Shown piece by piece: positions 1-6,160 of a DNA stretch of 9,452 bases. This DNA comes from an uncultured bacterium (GTDB lineage Bacteria; Verrucomicrobiota; Kiritimatiellia; CAIKKV01; CAITUY01): positions 1 through 9,452 of the forward strand of contig CAIZMS010000053.1 of the NCBI GenBank assembly GCA_903934155.1, written 5' to 3'. The position numbers were made by a program, and so were the translations under genes. Within the stretch, counting starts at the first letter, position 1; every line of letters starts with the position of its first letter. The notes below the pieces were generated by a model. The model made no database searches. It was given only the letters and a program-made list of their open reading frames with translations, and had not been told where the DNA came from.

Positions 1-111
1 CGCCAGTATTTGAAGCCCGGACAGCCTGCCGTTGCCGTTTTTGAAGGCGTCAAGGCCGGGCCGGTGGTGGCGCGTGAGTTTTGTAATCTGCATGGTTTAT
101 GGAAGGTCTAA
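1..111 (+). CDS. Superoxide reductase (desulfoferrodoxin/neelaredoxin family), C-terminal fragment
   Basis: The open frame enters from the left edge and ends at TAA 109-111, giving 36 residues. The tail reads VVAREFCNLHGLWKV. The CNxHG motif is the signature that ends the catalytic domain of superoxide reductases, where the Cys and His are the last two ligands of the mononuclear iron (center II). These cytoplasmic enzymes reduce superoxide to hydrogen peroxide without making O2 and are typical of anaerobes and microaerophiles. The N-terminal part lies outside the window, so it cannot be told whether this is a two-iron desulfoferrodoxin or a one-iron neelaredoxin. The stop is 2 nt before the ferritin start, so the two genes are almost certainly co-transcribed, pairing superoxide removal with iron storage. 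Confidence 0.85.
   Translation, partial: RQYLKPGQPAVAVFEGVKAGPVVAREFCNLHGLWKV
101..106 (+). promoter_or_regulatory. Ribosome binding site of the ferritin gene
   Basis: GGAAGG lies 7 nt before the ATG at 114. It overlaps the last codons of the superoxide reductase. It decides the ferritin start at 114 rather than the in-frame ATG at 99, which has no such site and would add five residues not typical of the family. Confidence 0.7.
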
Positions 112-113
112 CA

Positions 114-611
114 ATGATCACGAAAAAAATTGAAAAGGCGATAAACGAACAGCTCAACCGGGAGCTCTATTCTGCCTATTTGTATCTGGCGATGTCTGCT
201 GATGCGACTGCCAAGGGCTACAAGGGGGCTGGGAAGTGGTTCCGGGTCCAGTTTCAGGAGGAACAGGCGCATGCCCTGAAGTTTTATGATTATCTCCTGA
301 GTCAGGGGGCGAGTGTGGGGCTTGATGAGATTAAAAAGCCGAAGCTGGCGTGGAAATCCTTGCTGGAGATGTTTGAAGCCACTCTCAAGCATGAGCAATT
401 CATCACGAAGTCATTGAATGGATTGATGGATCTTGCCGTAGCCGGAAAGGATTACGCCACTCAGTCGCTTCTGCAATGGTACATTACCGAGCAAATCGAG
501 GAAGAAGCGAATGATGTGGATATTCTCTCGATGCTCAGGATGGCGGGCAGTTCAACAGGAACCCAGCTGATGATTGATAAGCAGTTGGGGAAGCGGGGCG
601 GTGCGTCATAA
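114..611 (+). CDS. ftnA: Bacterial non-heme ferritin
   Basis: This encodes a 165-aa protein of the usual bacterial ferritin length. Ferritins assemble into 24-subunit cytoplasmic cages that oxidise Fe(II) and store it as mineral. The ferroxidase ligands fall at the same numbers as in the E. coli FtnA family: Glu17 (in RELYSAY), Glu50 and His53 (in EEQAHA), Glu94, Gln127 and Glu130 (in EQIEEE). Tyr24 is also present. No heme-binding Met typical of bacterioferritin is evident at the expected place, so a non-heme ferritin is preferred. The start at 114 is set by GGAAGG at 101-106. The gene follows a superoxide reductase by 2 nt and is followed by an intrinsic terminator, so it looks like the last gene of an iron and oxidative-stress operon whose promoter is to the left of the window. 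Confidence 0.95.
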   Translation: MITKKIEKAINEQLNRELYSAYLYLAMSADATAKGYKGAGKWFRVQFQEEQAHALKFYDYLLSQGASVGLDEIKKPKLAWKSLLEMFEATLKHEQFITKSLNGLMDLAVAGKDYATQSLLQWYITEQIEEEANDVDILSMLRMAGSSTGTQLMIDKQLGKRGGAS

Positions 612-633
612 AGGAAGCGCAATGATGGGGGGC

Positions 634-666
634 AGTGCGGGCGGCCCCCGCCGCCCGCACTTTTTT
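634..666 (+). terminator. Intrinsic terminator after ferritin
   Basis: AGTGCGGGCGG (634-644) pairs perfectly with CCGCCCGCACT (651-661) around a 6-nt CCCCCG loop, and the stem runs into TTTTTT (661-666). It begins 22 nt after the ferritin stop. This is a textbook rho-independent terminator for the superoxide reductase/ferritin transcript. It lies only 9 nt before the ribosome binding site of the next gene, so it could also work as a leaky terminator or attenuator. Confidence 0.9.
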
Positions 667-675
667 CAGGCAGAA

Positions 676-680
676 AGGAG
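676..680 (+). promoter_or_regulatory. Ribosome binding site of the cysteine-rich protein gene
   Basis: AGGAG (within AGAAAGGAG) lies 7 nt before ATG 688. It fixes that start over the in-frame ATG at 574, which lies inside the ferritin gene and upstream of the terminator. Confidence 0.7.
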
Positions 681-687
681 CGCGAGG

Positions 688-1044
688 ATGAATTTTCGAG
701 ATTGCACATGCGGGTTTTCGTGGAAGACCAGGGAGGATTTTCTGGCGGATCCGAACATCAGCATTGTCGGCTATCAGGTCAACTTTGATCATTTACGGGA
801 GGGTTTTTTCCTGTTTAATCATCTAGGGAATGGGTGTTTTACAACAATGTCGATTCATGCCGCTGAGTTTCTCGATCTTTACAGTGGCACGATCTTCCAG
901 AATAGGCTTACAGGCTCATTTGAATGTTCAGGTCAATGCCTGCATCAGAGTAATCTTGCGCCCTGTCCGGCTCAATGTGAGTGCGCCTATGTGAGGGAAG
1001 TTGTGACTCTTGTTAAAAATTGGTCGAAGCGTTCAGCCGCATGA
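688..1044 (+). CDS. Uncharacterised cysteine-rich protein, 118 aa
   Basis: I do not recognise a named family. The protein has eight cysteines: a CxC pair near the N-terminus (Cys6, Cys8), Cys50 after FNHLGNG, and a C-terminal cluster at Cys80, 84, 93, 97 and 99 (C-x3-C-x8-C-x3-C-x-C). His35, His45, His57 and His86 are further potential ligands. The arrangement suggests a metal- or cluster-binding fold or a dithiol protein, but no function can be assigned. No signal peptide or membrane segment is visible, so it is probably cytoplasmic. The strong AGGAG site sets the start. The stop TGA overlaps the dsbD start as ATGA (1041-1044), so the two are probably translationally coupled. An intrinsic terminator sits just upstream, leaving almost no room for a promoter unless it lies inside the ferritin gene. 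Real coding status is well supported by the ribosome site, the overlap and the patterned cysteines. Confidence 0.85.
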   Translation: MNFRDCTCGFSWKTREDFLADPNISIVGYQVNFDHLREGFFLFNHLGNGCFTTMSIHAAEFLDLYSGTIFQNRLTGSFECSGQCLHQSNLAPCPAQCECAYVREVVTLVKNWSKRSAA

Positions 1045-2708
1045 GAAAGCTCTGGCTAGCGCTGGTGGCCTGTGCGGCTGTTGTATCCGCGCATGCGGCG
1101 GATCCTTTCCGGGTTGTGTTCAGTCAGGTTTCTGAAGGTTCTAATGTACTGGTATCGGTTTCAGTTTCGATTCCTTCCGGCCATCATGTCTACGCCGATC
1201 AAGTTGAGGCCAGTCTGGAGGGGGCGGGCCCTTTAGGCCAGGTGGGCGGAGATCGTCCTGTTACCATACGGGATACCCTGACGGATTCTGAACGTCCTGC
1301 GTTCAGTCGGGATGTCGTGCTGATCTACAATGCCGGAGTTCCGGTTCCCGGGCGTGCGGTGGTGAAATTTTCATATCAAGGCTGCAACGAACAGGAATGC
1401 TTTTTCCCCAAAACCCTTTATTTCAAGCTCAAGACGGCGGGGTTGGATCGTGCCGAAACGATGGCAAAGGGAAACGGGGAGCTCGTTCCCGAGCGACCTT
1501 TAGCGTGGCTCGGAATGACCCATTCTCCGGTCATTTCGGCGCGGGCTTCCGGCTATATGGGCGCTTCTGACTTTCTGGCATTTCTGGATCGTGCCGAGGG
1601 TAAGGATGTTTCCGGAATGGGGGGGCGGCCGACATGGGCATCCAGGATCAAGGCTGGATTTCTTCTTTTTGGAATTAATCCCGTCGAGTTCCTGAAGGTT
1701 CACGGAGTCTGGTGGACTGTTCTGGTGATTATCCTGGGAGGGCTCCTGTTGAATCTGACGCCCTGCGTCTTGCCGATGATTCCGATCAATCTGGCCATTC
1801 TGGGAGTTGGGACGCAGAACAGCACTCGAGCGCGGGGACTGCTGTTGGGATCCTGTTATGGACTCGGAATCGCTCTTGTGTATGGGGCATTGGGGCTGGT
1901 GGTGGTGTTGACGGGCTCCCAGTTCGGGGCCCTTAATTCGATGCCATGGTTCAATGTGGTGATCGGGGTCATTTTCGTGGCTCTGGCGCTGGCCATGTTT
2001 GATGTTTTCGCCATTGATTTCACCCGGTTCCAGCCGGTTGACGCCGGGAGGGGAAGTCAGGGACGGGGGCGGGTGGCCACCGCCTTTGCCATGGGCGGGG
2101 TGGCCGCCCTGCTCGCAGGCGCCTGTGTGGCGCCCGTGGTGATCGCGGTGCTGTTGCTGTCCGGTAATCTGTATTCCCATGGAGTTGGTATCGGGTTGGC
2201 ACTGCCCTTCATTCTTGGGGTGGGGATGGCCTTGCCCTGGCCGCTGGCGGGTGCCGGGCTGACCTTCCTGCCCAAGCCGGGCACTTGGATGACCTGGATT
2301 AAGACAGGCTTCGGTGTGTTCATTCTGTTGTTTGCGGTGTATTACTTTTCCCTGGCGTATCAGGGCTGGCGTGGAGCACCGGTGTCCCAGAAGGCCGGGA
2401 TGGGGATGTATGAAATCACCGCATCGAATCATGCCTCGTGGGCGGGTATTCTTCGTGAATCATCGGAATCCGGGAAGCCGGTTCTGGTGGATTTCTGGGC
2501 GACCTGGTGCAAAAATTGCGAGGCAATGGAGTTGACGACTTTTAAAGATGCCGAGGTGAAGGAACGACTTTCCCATTACCTGGTTGTGAAATTTCAGGCT
2601 GAAAAACCGGAAGATCCAGCAACGCGTAAAGTACTCGAATCTTTTGAGATCAAGGGGCTTCCCACCTATGTCGTTCTCAAGCCGACCCGGAAGGCAGCCC
2701 AACCGTGA
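1041..2708 (+). CDS. dsbD: Thiol:disulfide interchange protein DsbD, shortened C-terminus
   Basis: This 555-aa inner-membrane protein carries electrons from cytoplasmic thioredoxin to periplasmic disulfide isomerases and cytochrome c maturation factors. A signal peptide (about residues 1-19, ending AHA) leads into the periplasmic alpha domain with Cys115 and Cys120 (QGCNEQEC). A hydrophobic multi-span region follows, with the two conserved membrane cysteines Cys242 (NLTPCVLP) and Cys362 (AGACVAP). A C-terminal thioredoxin domain has WCKNC (Cys490, Cys493) and the cis-proline loop GLPTY (Pro541). All six redox cysteines are present. The protein stops 14 residues after the cis-proline, so the last strand and helix expected of the thioredoxin fold are missing. 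This is either a real short end or a frameshift (see findings). ATG 1041 overlaps the previous stop as ATGA, with no strong ribosome site of its own, so coupling is likely. An upstream TTG at 1020 is less likely because it would put extra polar residues before the signal peptide. Confidence 0.93.
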   Translation: MRKLWLALVACAAVVSAHAADPFRVVFSQVSEGSNVLVSVSVSIPSGHHVYADQVEASLEGAGPLGQVGGDRPVTIRDTLTDSERPAFSRDVVLIYNAGVPVPGRAVVKFSYQGCNEQECFFPKTLYFKLKTAGLDRAETMAKGNGELVPERPLAWLGMTHSPVISARASGYMGASDFLAFLDRAEGKDVSGMGGRPTWASRIKAGFLLFGINPVEFLKVHGVWWTVLVIILGGLLLNLTPCVLPMIPINLAILGVGTQNSTRARGLLLGSCYGLGIALVYGALGLVVVLTGSQFGALNSMPWFNVVIGVIFVALALAMFDVFAIDFTRFQPVDAGRGSQGRGRVATAFAMGGVAALLAGACVAPVVIAVLLLSGNLYSHGVGIGLALPFILGVGMALPWPLAGAGLTFLPKPGTWMTWIKTGFGVFILLFAVYYFSLAYQGWRGAPVSQKAGMGMYEITASNHASWAGILRESSESGKPVLVDFWATWCKNCEAMELTTFKDAEVKERLSHYLVVKFQAEKPEDPATRKVLESFEIKGLPTYVVLKPTRKAAQP

Positions 2709-2848
2709 GGACGAAGGAAGTTAAAGCCTGCGTCGGAGCGGGAAAGGTCAAGCGGGTAAAACGTCCGGAGAAAAAACATCCTTGTCCGGATTGCCGGATG
2801 TGCCAGTGGTGTTCGGATGCCCGATGCAAGGGATGTCGGGGAGCCTGA
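2705..2848 (+). CDS. Cysteine-rich miniprotein, 47 aa, coupled to dsbD
   Basis: A GTG at 2705 overlaps the dsbD stop as GTGA and opens a 47-codon frame ending at TGA 2846-2848. The N-terminal half is strongly basic (many Lys and Arg). The C-terminal third is CPDCRMCQWCSDARCKGC (residues 27-44), a regular C-x2-C-x2-C-x2-C-x4-C-x2-C pattern, with a further Cys9. Such spacing is improbable by chance and suggests zinc or iron-sulfur binding, or a dithiol relay. GGAAGG (2689-2694) lies 10 nt before GTG and matches the ribosome site used by the ferritin gene. The zwf ribosome site starts at the last base of its stop codon, so the frame fits exactly between dsbD and zwf. It has no signal peptide. 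The alternative is that this frame is the displaced C-terminus of DsbD after a frameshift near 2679-2684. I do not recognise a named family. Confidence 0.62.
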   Translation: MRTKEVKACVGAGKVKRVKRPEKKHPCPDCRMCQWCSDARCKGCRGA

Positions 2849-2860
2849 AGGAGGGAACTC

Positions 2861-4333
2861 ATGGGCGAGGAAAAAAAGCTTGGGATTGTGGTGGTGGGAG
2901 CCTCCGGAGACCTGGCTCAAAAGAAAGTGATTCCGGCGCTATTTGCACTTTTCTGCCAAGGTTATCTTCCCCCCGACTTTCATCTTTACGGGATGGCGCG
3001 AAGTGACTTTGACAGCGAGGGATTTCGCAGGAAGATTGCCGAAAACCTCACCTGCCGGTATACGCCCGGGGAGGCGTCCTGTGCCGACCGGACGGAAGCG
3101 TTTCTGAGTCGCTGCCATTATTGTCAGGGTCAGTATTCCTCGTCCGATTCATTTCTGGATCTCTTCCAGCTCATGCGGGAACAGGAAGGTGACGGGCCGG
3201 TAAATCGGATTTTTTACATGGCCATTCCGCCCACGGTATTCCTGGATGTGGCCCGCGCATTGGGCGATTCGGGACTGGTGGCCTGCGGTGACCGTGACGA
3301 ATGGTCCCGGATTGTCATTGAGAAGCCGTTTGGGCGGGATCGAGAGACTTCCGACATCCTGATTCGCGAAATGCAGAAGGTCTTTAGCGAGGATATGACC
3401 TATCGAATTGACCATTATCTTGGAAAAGAAATTGTCCAGAATCTCATGGTGCTGCGATTCGCCAATCTTATTTTCGAACCACTCTGGAGCCGGGCCTATA
3501 TTCGCAGTATCCATATCCGATGGGCCGAACCTGTCGGGGTCGGGCAGCGCACGGGATATTTCAACGGGTTCGGAATCATCCGGGATGTGATGCAGAATCA
3601 TCTACTTCAGATTATGTCGCTATTGGCCATGGATCGGCCCGTGAAGTTTGATGCGAGGGAGATTCGTGATGCCAAGGTGCAGTTGCTCAAGGCAATCCGG
3701 CCGCTGTCCCTGGACGATCTTGTGGTCGGCCAGTATGGCGCTTCGGAGTCCGGGCGTCAGTCCTCCTATGTGGCGGAGCCGATGGTCCCGTCCGATTCCC
3801 TGGTACCCACCTATGCCGCCGCGCTCCTCAAAATCAATAATTCCCGCTGGGACGGGGTTCCCTTTTTCATCGAGGCGGGTAAGGCGTTGGAAGAGCGCAT
3901 CAACGAGGTGCGGATCCGTTTTCATGAGGTTCCGGGTCATTTGTGGGGGGATCAGCAGGCGCGGGTGGAGGCCAATGAACTGGTGATCCGGATTCAGCCG
4001 GATGAGGCGATCACTCTGAAGATCATGAACAAGGTTCCGGGTCTCGATTTGAAACTTGCCCGGACGGATCTGAATTTGCGCTACCAGTCGGCCTTCAATG
4101 CCCTGATTCCGGAAGCCTATGAGTGCCTGCTGCTGGATGTCATTCAGGGGGATCGCAATCTCTTCATCCGGGCTGATGAACTGGCCGCCGCCTGGGATGT
4201 GTTTACTCCGGTTCTCCACCAGATGGAGGCCGGGAAGATTGCTCCTGAACTTTATCCGTATGGAAGTCGGGGACCGGAGGCGGCCCGACAGCTGGCCCGT
4301 CGCTATGGGTTTTTCGGGAGTGACTTGCCATGA
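2861..4333 (+). CDS. zwf: Glucose-6-phosphate 1-dehydrogenase
   Basis: This 490-aa cytoplasmic enzyme oxidises glucose 6-phosphate to 6-phosphogluconolactone with NADP+, the first step of the oxidative pentose phosphate pathway. The N-terminal dinucleotide-binding motif GASGDLAQKK spans 13-22. EKPFGRD is at 154-160, the substrate-binding signature RIDHYLGKE at 182-190 (His185), and the catalytic-base motif QNHLLQ includes His247. Length is normal for the family. AAGGAGGG at 2848-2855, 5 nt from ATG, is the strongest ribosome site in this strand. Several blocks (NLIFEPLWSR, IIRDVMQNHLLQ, RWDGVPF, RIQPDEAI, LYPYGSRGP) resemble the eukaryotic and plastid enzymes as I remember them more than the E. 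coli enzyme. The stop overlaps the pgl start as ATGA, so the two consecutive enzymes are coupled. Confidence 0.97.
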   Translation: MGEEKKLGIVVVGASGDLAQKKVIPALFALFCQGYLPPDFHLYGMARSDFDSEGFRRKIAENLTCRYTPGEASCADRTEAFLSRCHYCQGQYSSSDSFLDLFQLMREQEGDGPVNRIFYMAIPPTVFLDVARALGDSGLVACGDRDEWSRIVIEKPFGRDRETSDILIREMQKVFSEDMTYRIDHYLGKEIVQNLMVLRFANLIFEPLWSRAYIRSIHIRWAEPVGVGQRTGYFNGFGIIRDVMQNHLLQIMSLLAMDRPVKFDAREIRDAKVQLLKAIRPLSLDDLVVGQYGASESGRQSSYVAEPMVPSDSLVPTYAAALLKINNSRWDGVPFFIEAGKALEERINEVRIRFHEVPGHLWGDQQARVEANELVIRIQPDEAITLKIMNKVPGLDLKLARTDLNLRYQSAFNALIPEAYECLLLDVIQGDRNLFIRADELAAAWDVFTPVLHQMEAGKIAPELYPYGSRGPEAARQLARRYGFFGSDLP

Positions 4334-4998
4334 CCCGGATTTTACTCCGGCAATTTGCATCGGCCGAGGATCTGGCGCAGAAAATGGCAACCCATCTGGA
4401 TCGTCATCTTCAAGGCATAGGCCCGGTTGCCGTGATGTTATCCGGGGGCAGGACGCCGCTGAAGGTGTATGAGGAGCTGTGCCGGCGGGGAAGCAAAGCC
4501 TCGGAATCGGTTCGGGTACTCTATTCCGACGAACGATATGTTCCTGTCGATTCGCTCGATAGCAATTACGGAACCACGGGGCCCCTCCTGAACGCCTTGG
4601 CGATCCCGGAATCGCGGATCTTCCGGGTTCACACGGAGCTGGACTGGATGGCCTCTGCTACCCGATACCATCAAGACCTCCGGCGTTTTATGAATGGCAA
4701 TGGCCGTATCACGCTGGGGCTGCTGGGGCTGGGGGTGGATGGCCATACCGCGTCGCTGTTCTCGTCCGACGATGTGGCGCGCGGGGACAATCTGTATGCC
4801 GTGGCGGTGCCCCATGATCCCAAGCCGGACCGGATCTCCGTTACTCCTGAACTGTTGCGCCGGGTGGAACGATTGGTCATTCTGGCGGTGGGTCCTGAAA
4901 AACAGGACATTGTCACCCGGATGATTCAAACACCCGACCAAGTTGTGGCCGGATTGGCCCTTCGGGAAGTCCCGCAAGTCGAAATCTGGCAGGCATAA
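4330..4998 (+). CDS. pgl: 6-phosphogluconolactonase
   Basis: This 222-aa protein belongs to the DevB/SOL type of 6-phosphogluconolactonase, which hydrolyses 6-phosphogluconolactone to 6-phosphogluconate directly after Zwf. Family motifs are present in order: SGGRTP (38-43), SDERYVP (66-72), SNYG (78-81) and the signature GLGVDGHTASLF (133-144), whose His139 is in the position of the active-site histidine. Late blocks RISVTPELL and GPEKQDIV also match the family. Length is slightly short but normal. GGGAG (4316-4320) lies 9 nt before ATG, and the ATG overlaps the zwf stop by 4 nt. It is the last gene on this strand. Its stop is 13 nt from the end of the convergent lpxB, and I see no terminator hairpin in that gap. 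Confidence 0.95.
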   Translation: MTRILLRQFASAEDLAQKMATHLDRHLQGIGPVAVMLSGGRTPLKVYEELCRRGSKASESVRVLYSDERYVPVDSLDSNYGTTGPLLNALAIPESRIFRVHTELDWMASATRYHQDLRRFMNGNGRITLGLLGLGVDGHTASLFSSDDVARGDNLYAVAVPHDPKPDRISVTPELLRRVERLVILAVGPEKQDIVTRMIQTPDQVVAGLALREVPQVEIWQA

Positions 4999-5011
4999 GG
5001 CTGGTCGTGAG

Positions 5012-6160
5012 TCAGGGACGCCCGGCGAGTTCCTCGAGGACAACGCGGGCGGCACATTCGGCGGCCCCGCCATTTCCCAGAAGGGCTCTTACTTCGTCAA
5101 ACCCCGACAGCATGGCGGCGCGCTCGGGGGATTCCGTGAGGAGAGGAATCAGGGCATTGGAAAGGGCTTCCGGGGTGGCCTGTTCCTGGAGAAATTCGGG
5201 GCAGATTCGCCGGTCGGCAATGATGTTCACGATTCCCATAAACCGGACCGTTGCCAGTTTCCGGCCGATCCAGCAGGTGAGCGGTGAGACGATGTAGGCG
5301 ATCACCGTCGGGCATCCGATCAGCGCGGATTCCATGGTGGCGGTTCCCGATTTTACCAGGGCCGCCCGGCTTTGCCGGAAGACCTGTCTGGCTTCACCCT
5401 GCACGACCGCAACCAGGCGAGGGACCTCCTTTAACTGTTCCAGAAGCTTCCTGATATGTGTCTCAATTTCGGGGGTGGGGGCGGGAATGACAAACGAGGC
5501 GTTTGGAAATTGCTGTTCCACCCGTTTCGCCGCTGCGCAGAACGCGGGCAACATGCGGTCGATCTCCGTGTGCCGGCTCCCCGGGAGCATCCCGATCCGC
5601 GGTTCCCCCTGCCAGGGAAGCGGCGTGAGGGGGGCTTTCAGCACTTCCTGAATCTCGGTGACCAGGGGATGGCCCACAAAATCAACCTTCAGTCCTGTGC
5701 CCTCGAAAACTTTTGGCTCAAAGGGAAAAATTGCCATGAGGCGATCCACCACGGCGGCCATCTTTGGAATACGAGCTCGGTTCCATGCCCAAACCTGGGG
5801 GCAGATGTAGTAGATCACCTTGATTCCCATGGCATGAGCGCTGGCGGCAAACCGGAGATTGAATCCCGGATAGTCCACAAGCAGGACGCCATCGGGCTTT
5901 CGGTTCCGGGCAAGGGCTTCCATTTCACGGAAGACGCGTCGGAAAAAAAAGAGTCGCTTCAGAACCTCCACAAAGCCCATTACGCCCATCTCGCGGACAT
6001 CCTGAAAGGTTTCTACTCCCTCGGCTCTAAGCCGGGGGCCGCCGATGCCATAATACCGTATCGTGGGGTCGAGCTTTTTGAGTTCCCGGATCAGGCCGGC
6101 GGCGTGCATGTCGCCGGAAATTTCGCCTGCAATGACGAGCAGTTCACGGGGACGGCTCAT
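5012..6160 (-). CDS. lpxB: Lipid-A-disaccharide synthase
   Basis: This 382-aa GT19-family glycosyltransferase joins UDP-2,3-diacylglucosamine to lipid X to form the lipid A disaccharide, acting at the cytoplasmic face of the inner membrane. Motifs in order are AGEISGD (11-17, usually AGExSGD), YGIGGPRL (37-44), MGVMGFVEVLKRL, LVDYPGFNLR, YYICPQVWAW, VDFVGHPLV, LPGSRHTEI (192-200), the sugar-nucleotide loop SGTATMES (271-278), and NIIADRRICPEFLQ near the end. Length is typical. It directly follows lpxI, whose product UDP-hydrolase reaction supplies lipid X, one of its substrates. The ATG overlaps the lpxI stop as ATGA (6157-6160), and GGAGG sits 4 nt upstream within the end of lpxI. The C-terminus converges on pgl. 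Confidence 0.97.
   Translation of the reverse strand: MSRPRELLVIAGEISGDMHAAGLIRELKKLDPTIRYYGIGGPRLRAEGVETFQDVREMGVMGFVEVLKRLFFFRRVFREMEALARNRKPDGVLLVDYPGFNLRFAASAHAMGIKVIYYICPQVWAWNRARIPKMAAVVDRLMAIFPFEPKVFEGTGLKVDFVGHPLVTEIQEVLKAPLTPLPWQGEPRIGMLPGSRHTEIDRMLPAFCAAAKRVEQQFPNASFVIPAPTPEIETHIRKLLEQLKEVPRLVAVVQGEARQVFRQSRAALVKSGTATMESALIGCPTVIAYIVSPLTCWIGRKLATVRFMGIVNIIADRRICPEFLQEQATPEALSNALIPLLTESPERAAMLSGFDEVRALLGNGGAAECAARVVLEELAGRP

Noticed and set aside
1065..1076. Lipobox-like LVAC in the DsbD signal peptide
   Set aside because: Cys11 would leave too short a hydrophobic stretch for a lipoprotein signal. AHA before residue 20 is a better ordinary signal-peptidase site.
1500..2432. 310-codon open frame on the minus strand opposite dsbD
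   Set aside because: It lies wholly antisense to a clear DsbD with all redox cysteines; its translation is low-complexity and rich in His, Gln, Pro and Gly with no family motif and no ribosome site.
3620..4390. Long minus-strand frame opposite zwf
   Set aside because: It is a shadow of the zwf coding strand with no motif. The zwf frame carries conserved blocks through the same region.
4999..5011. Bidirectional terminator between pgl and lpxB
   Set aside because: The 13-nt gap and the flanking bases show no stem followed by a T tract on either strand.
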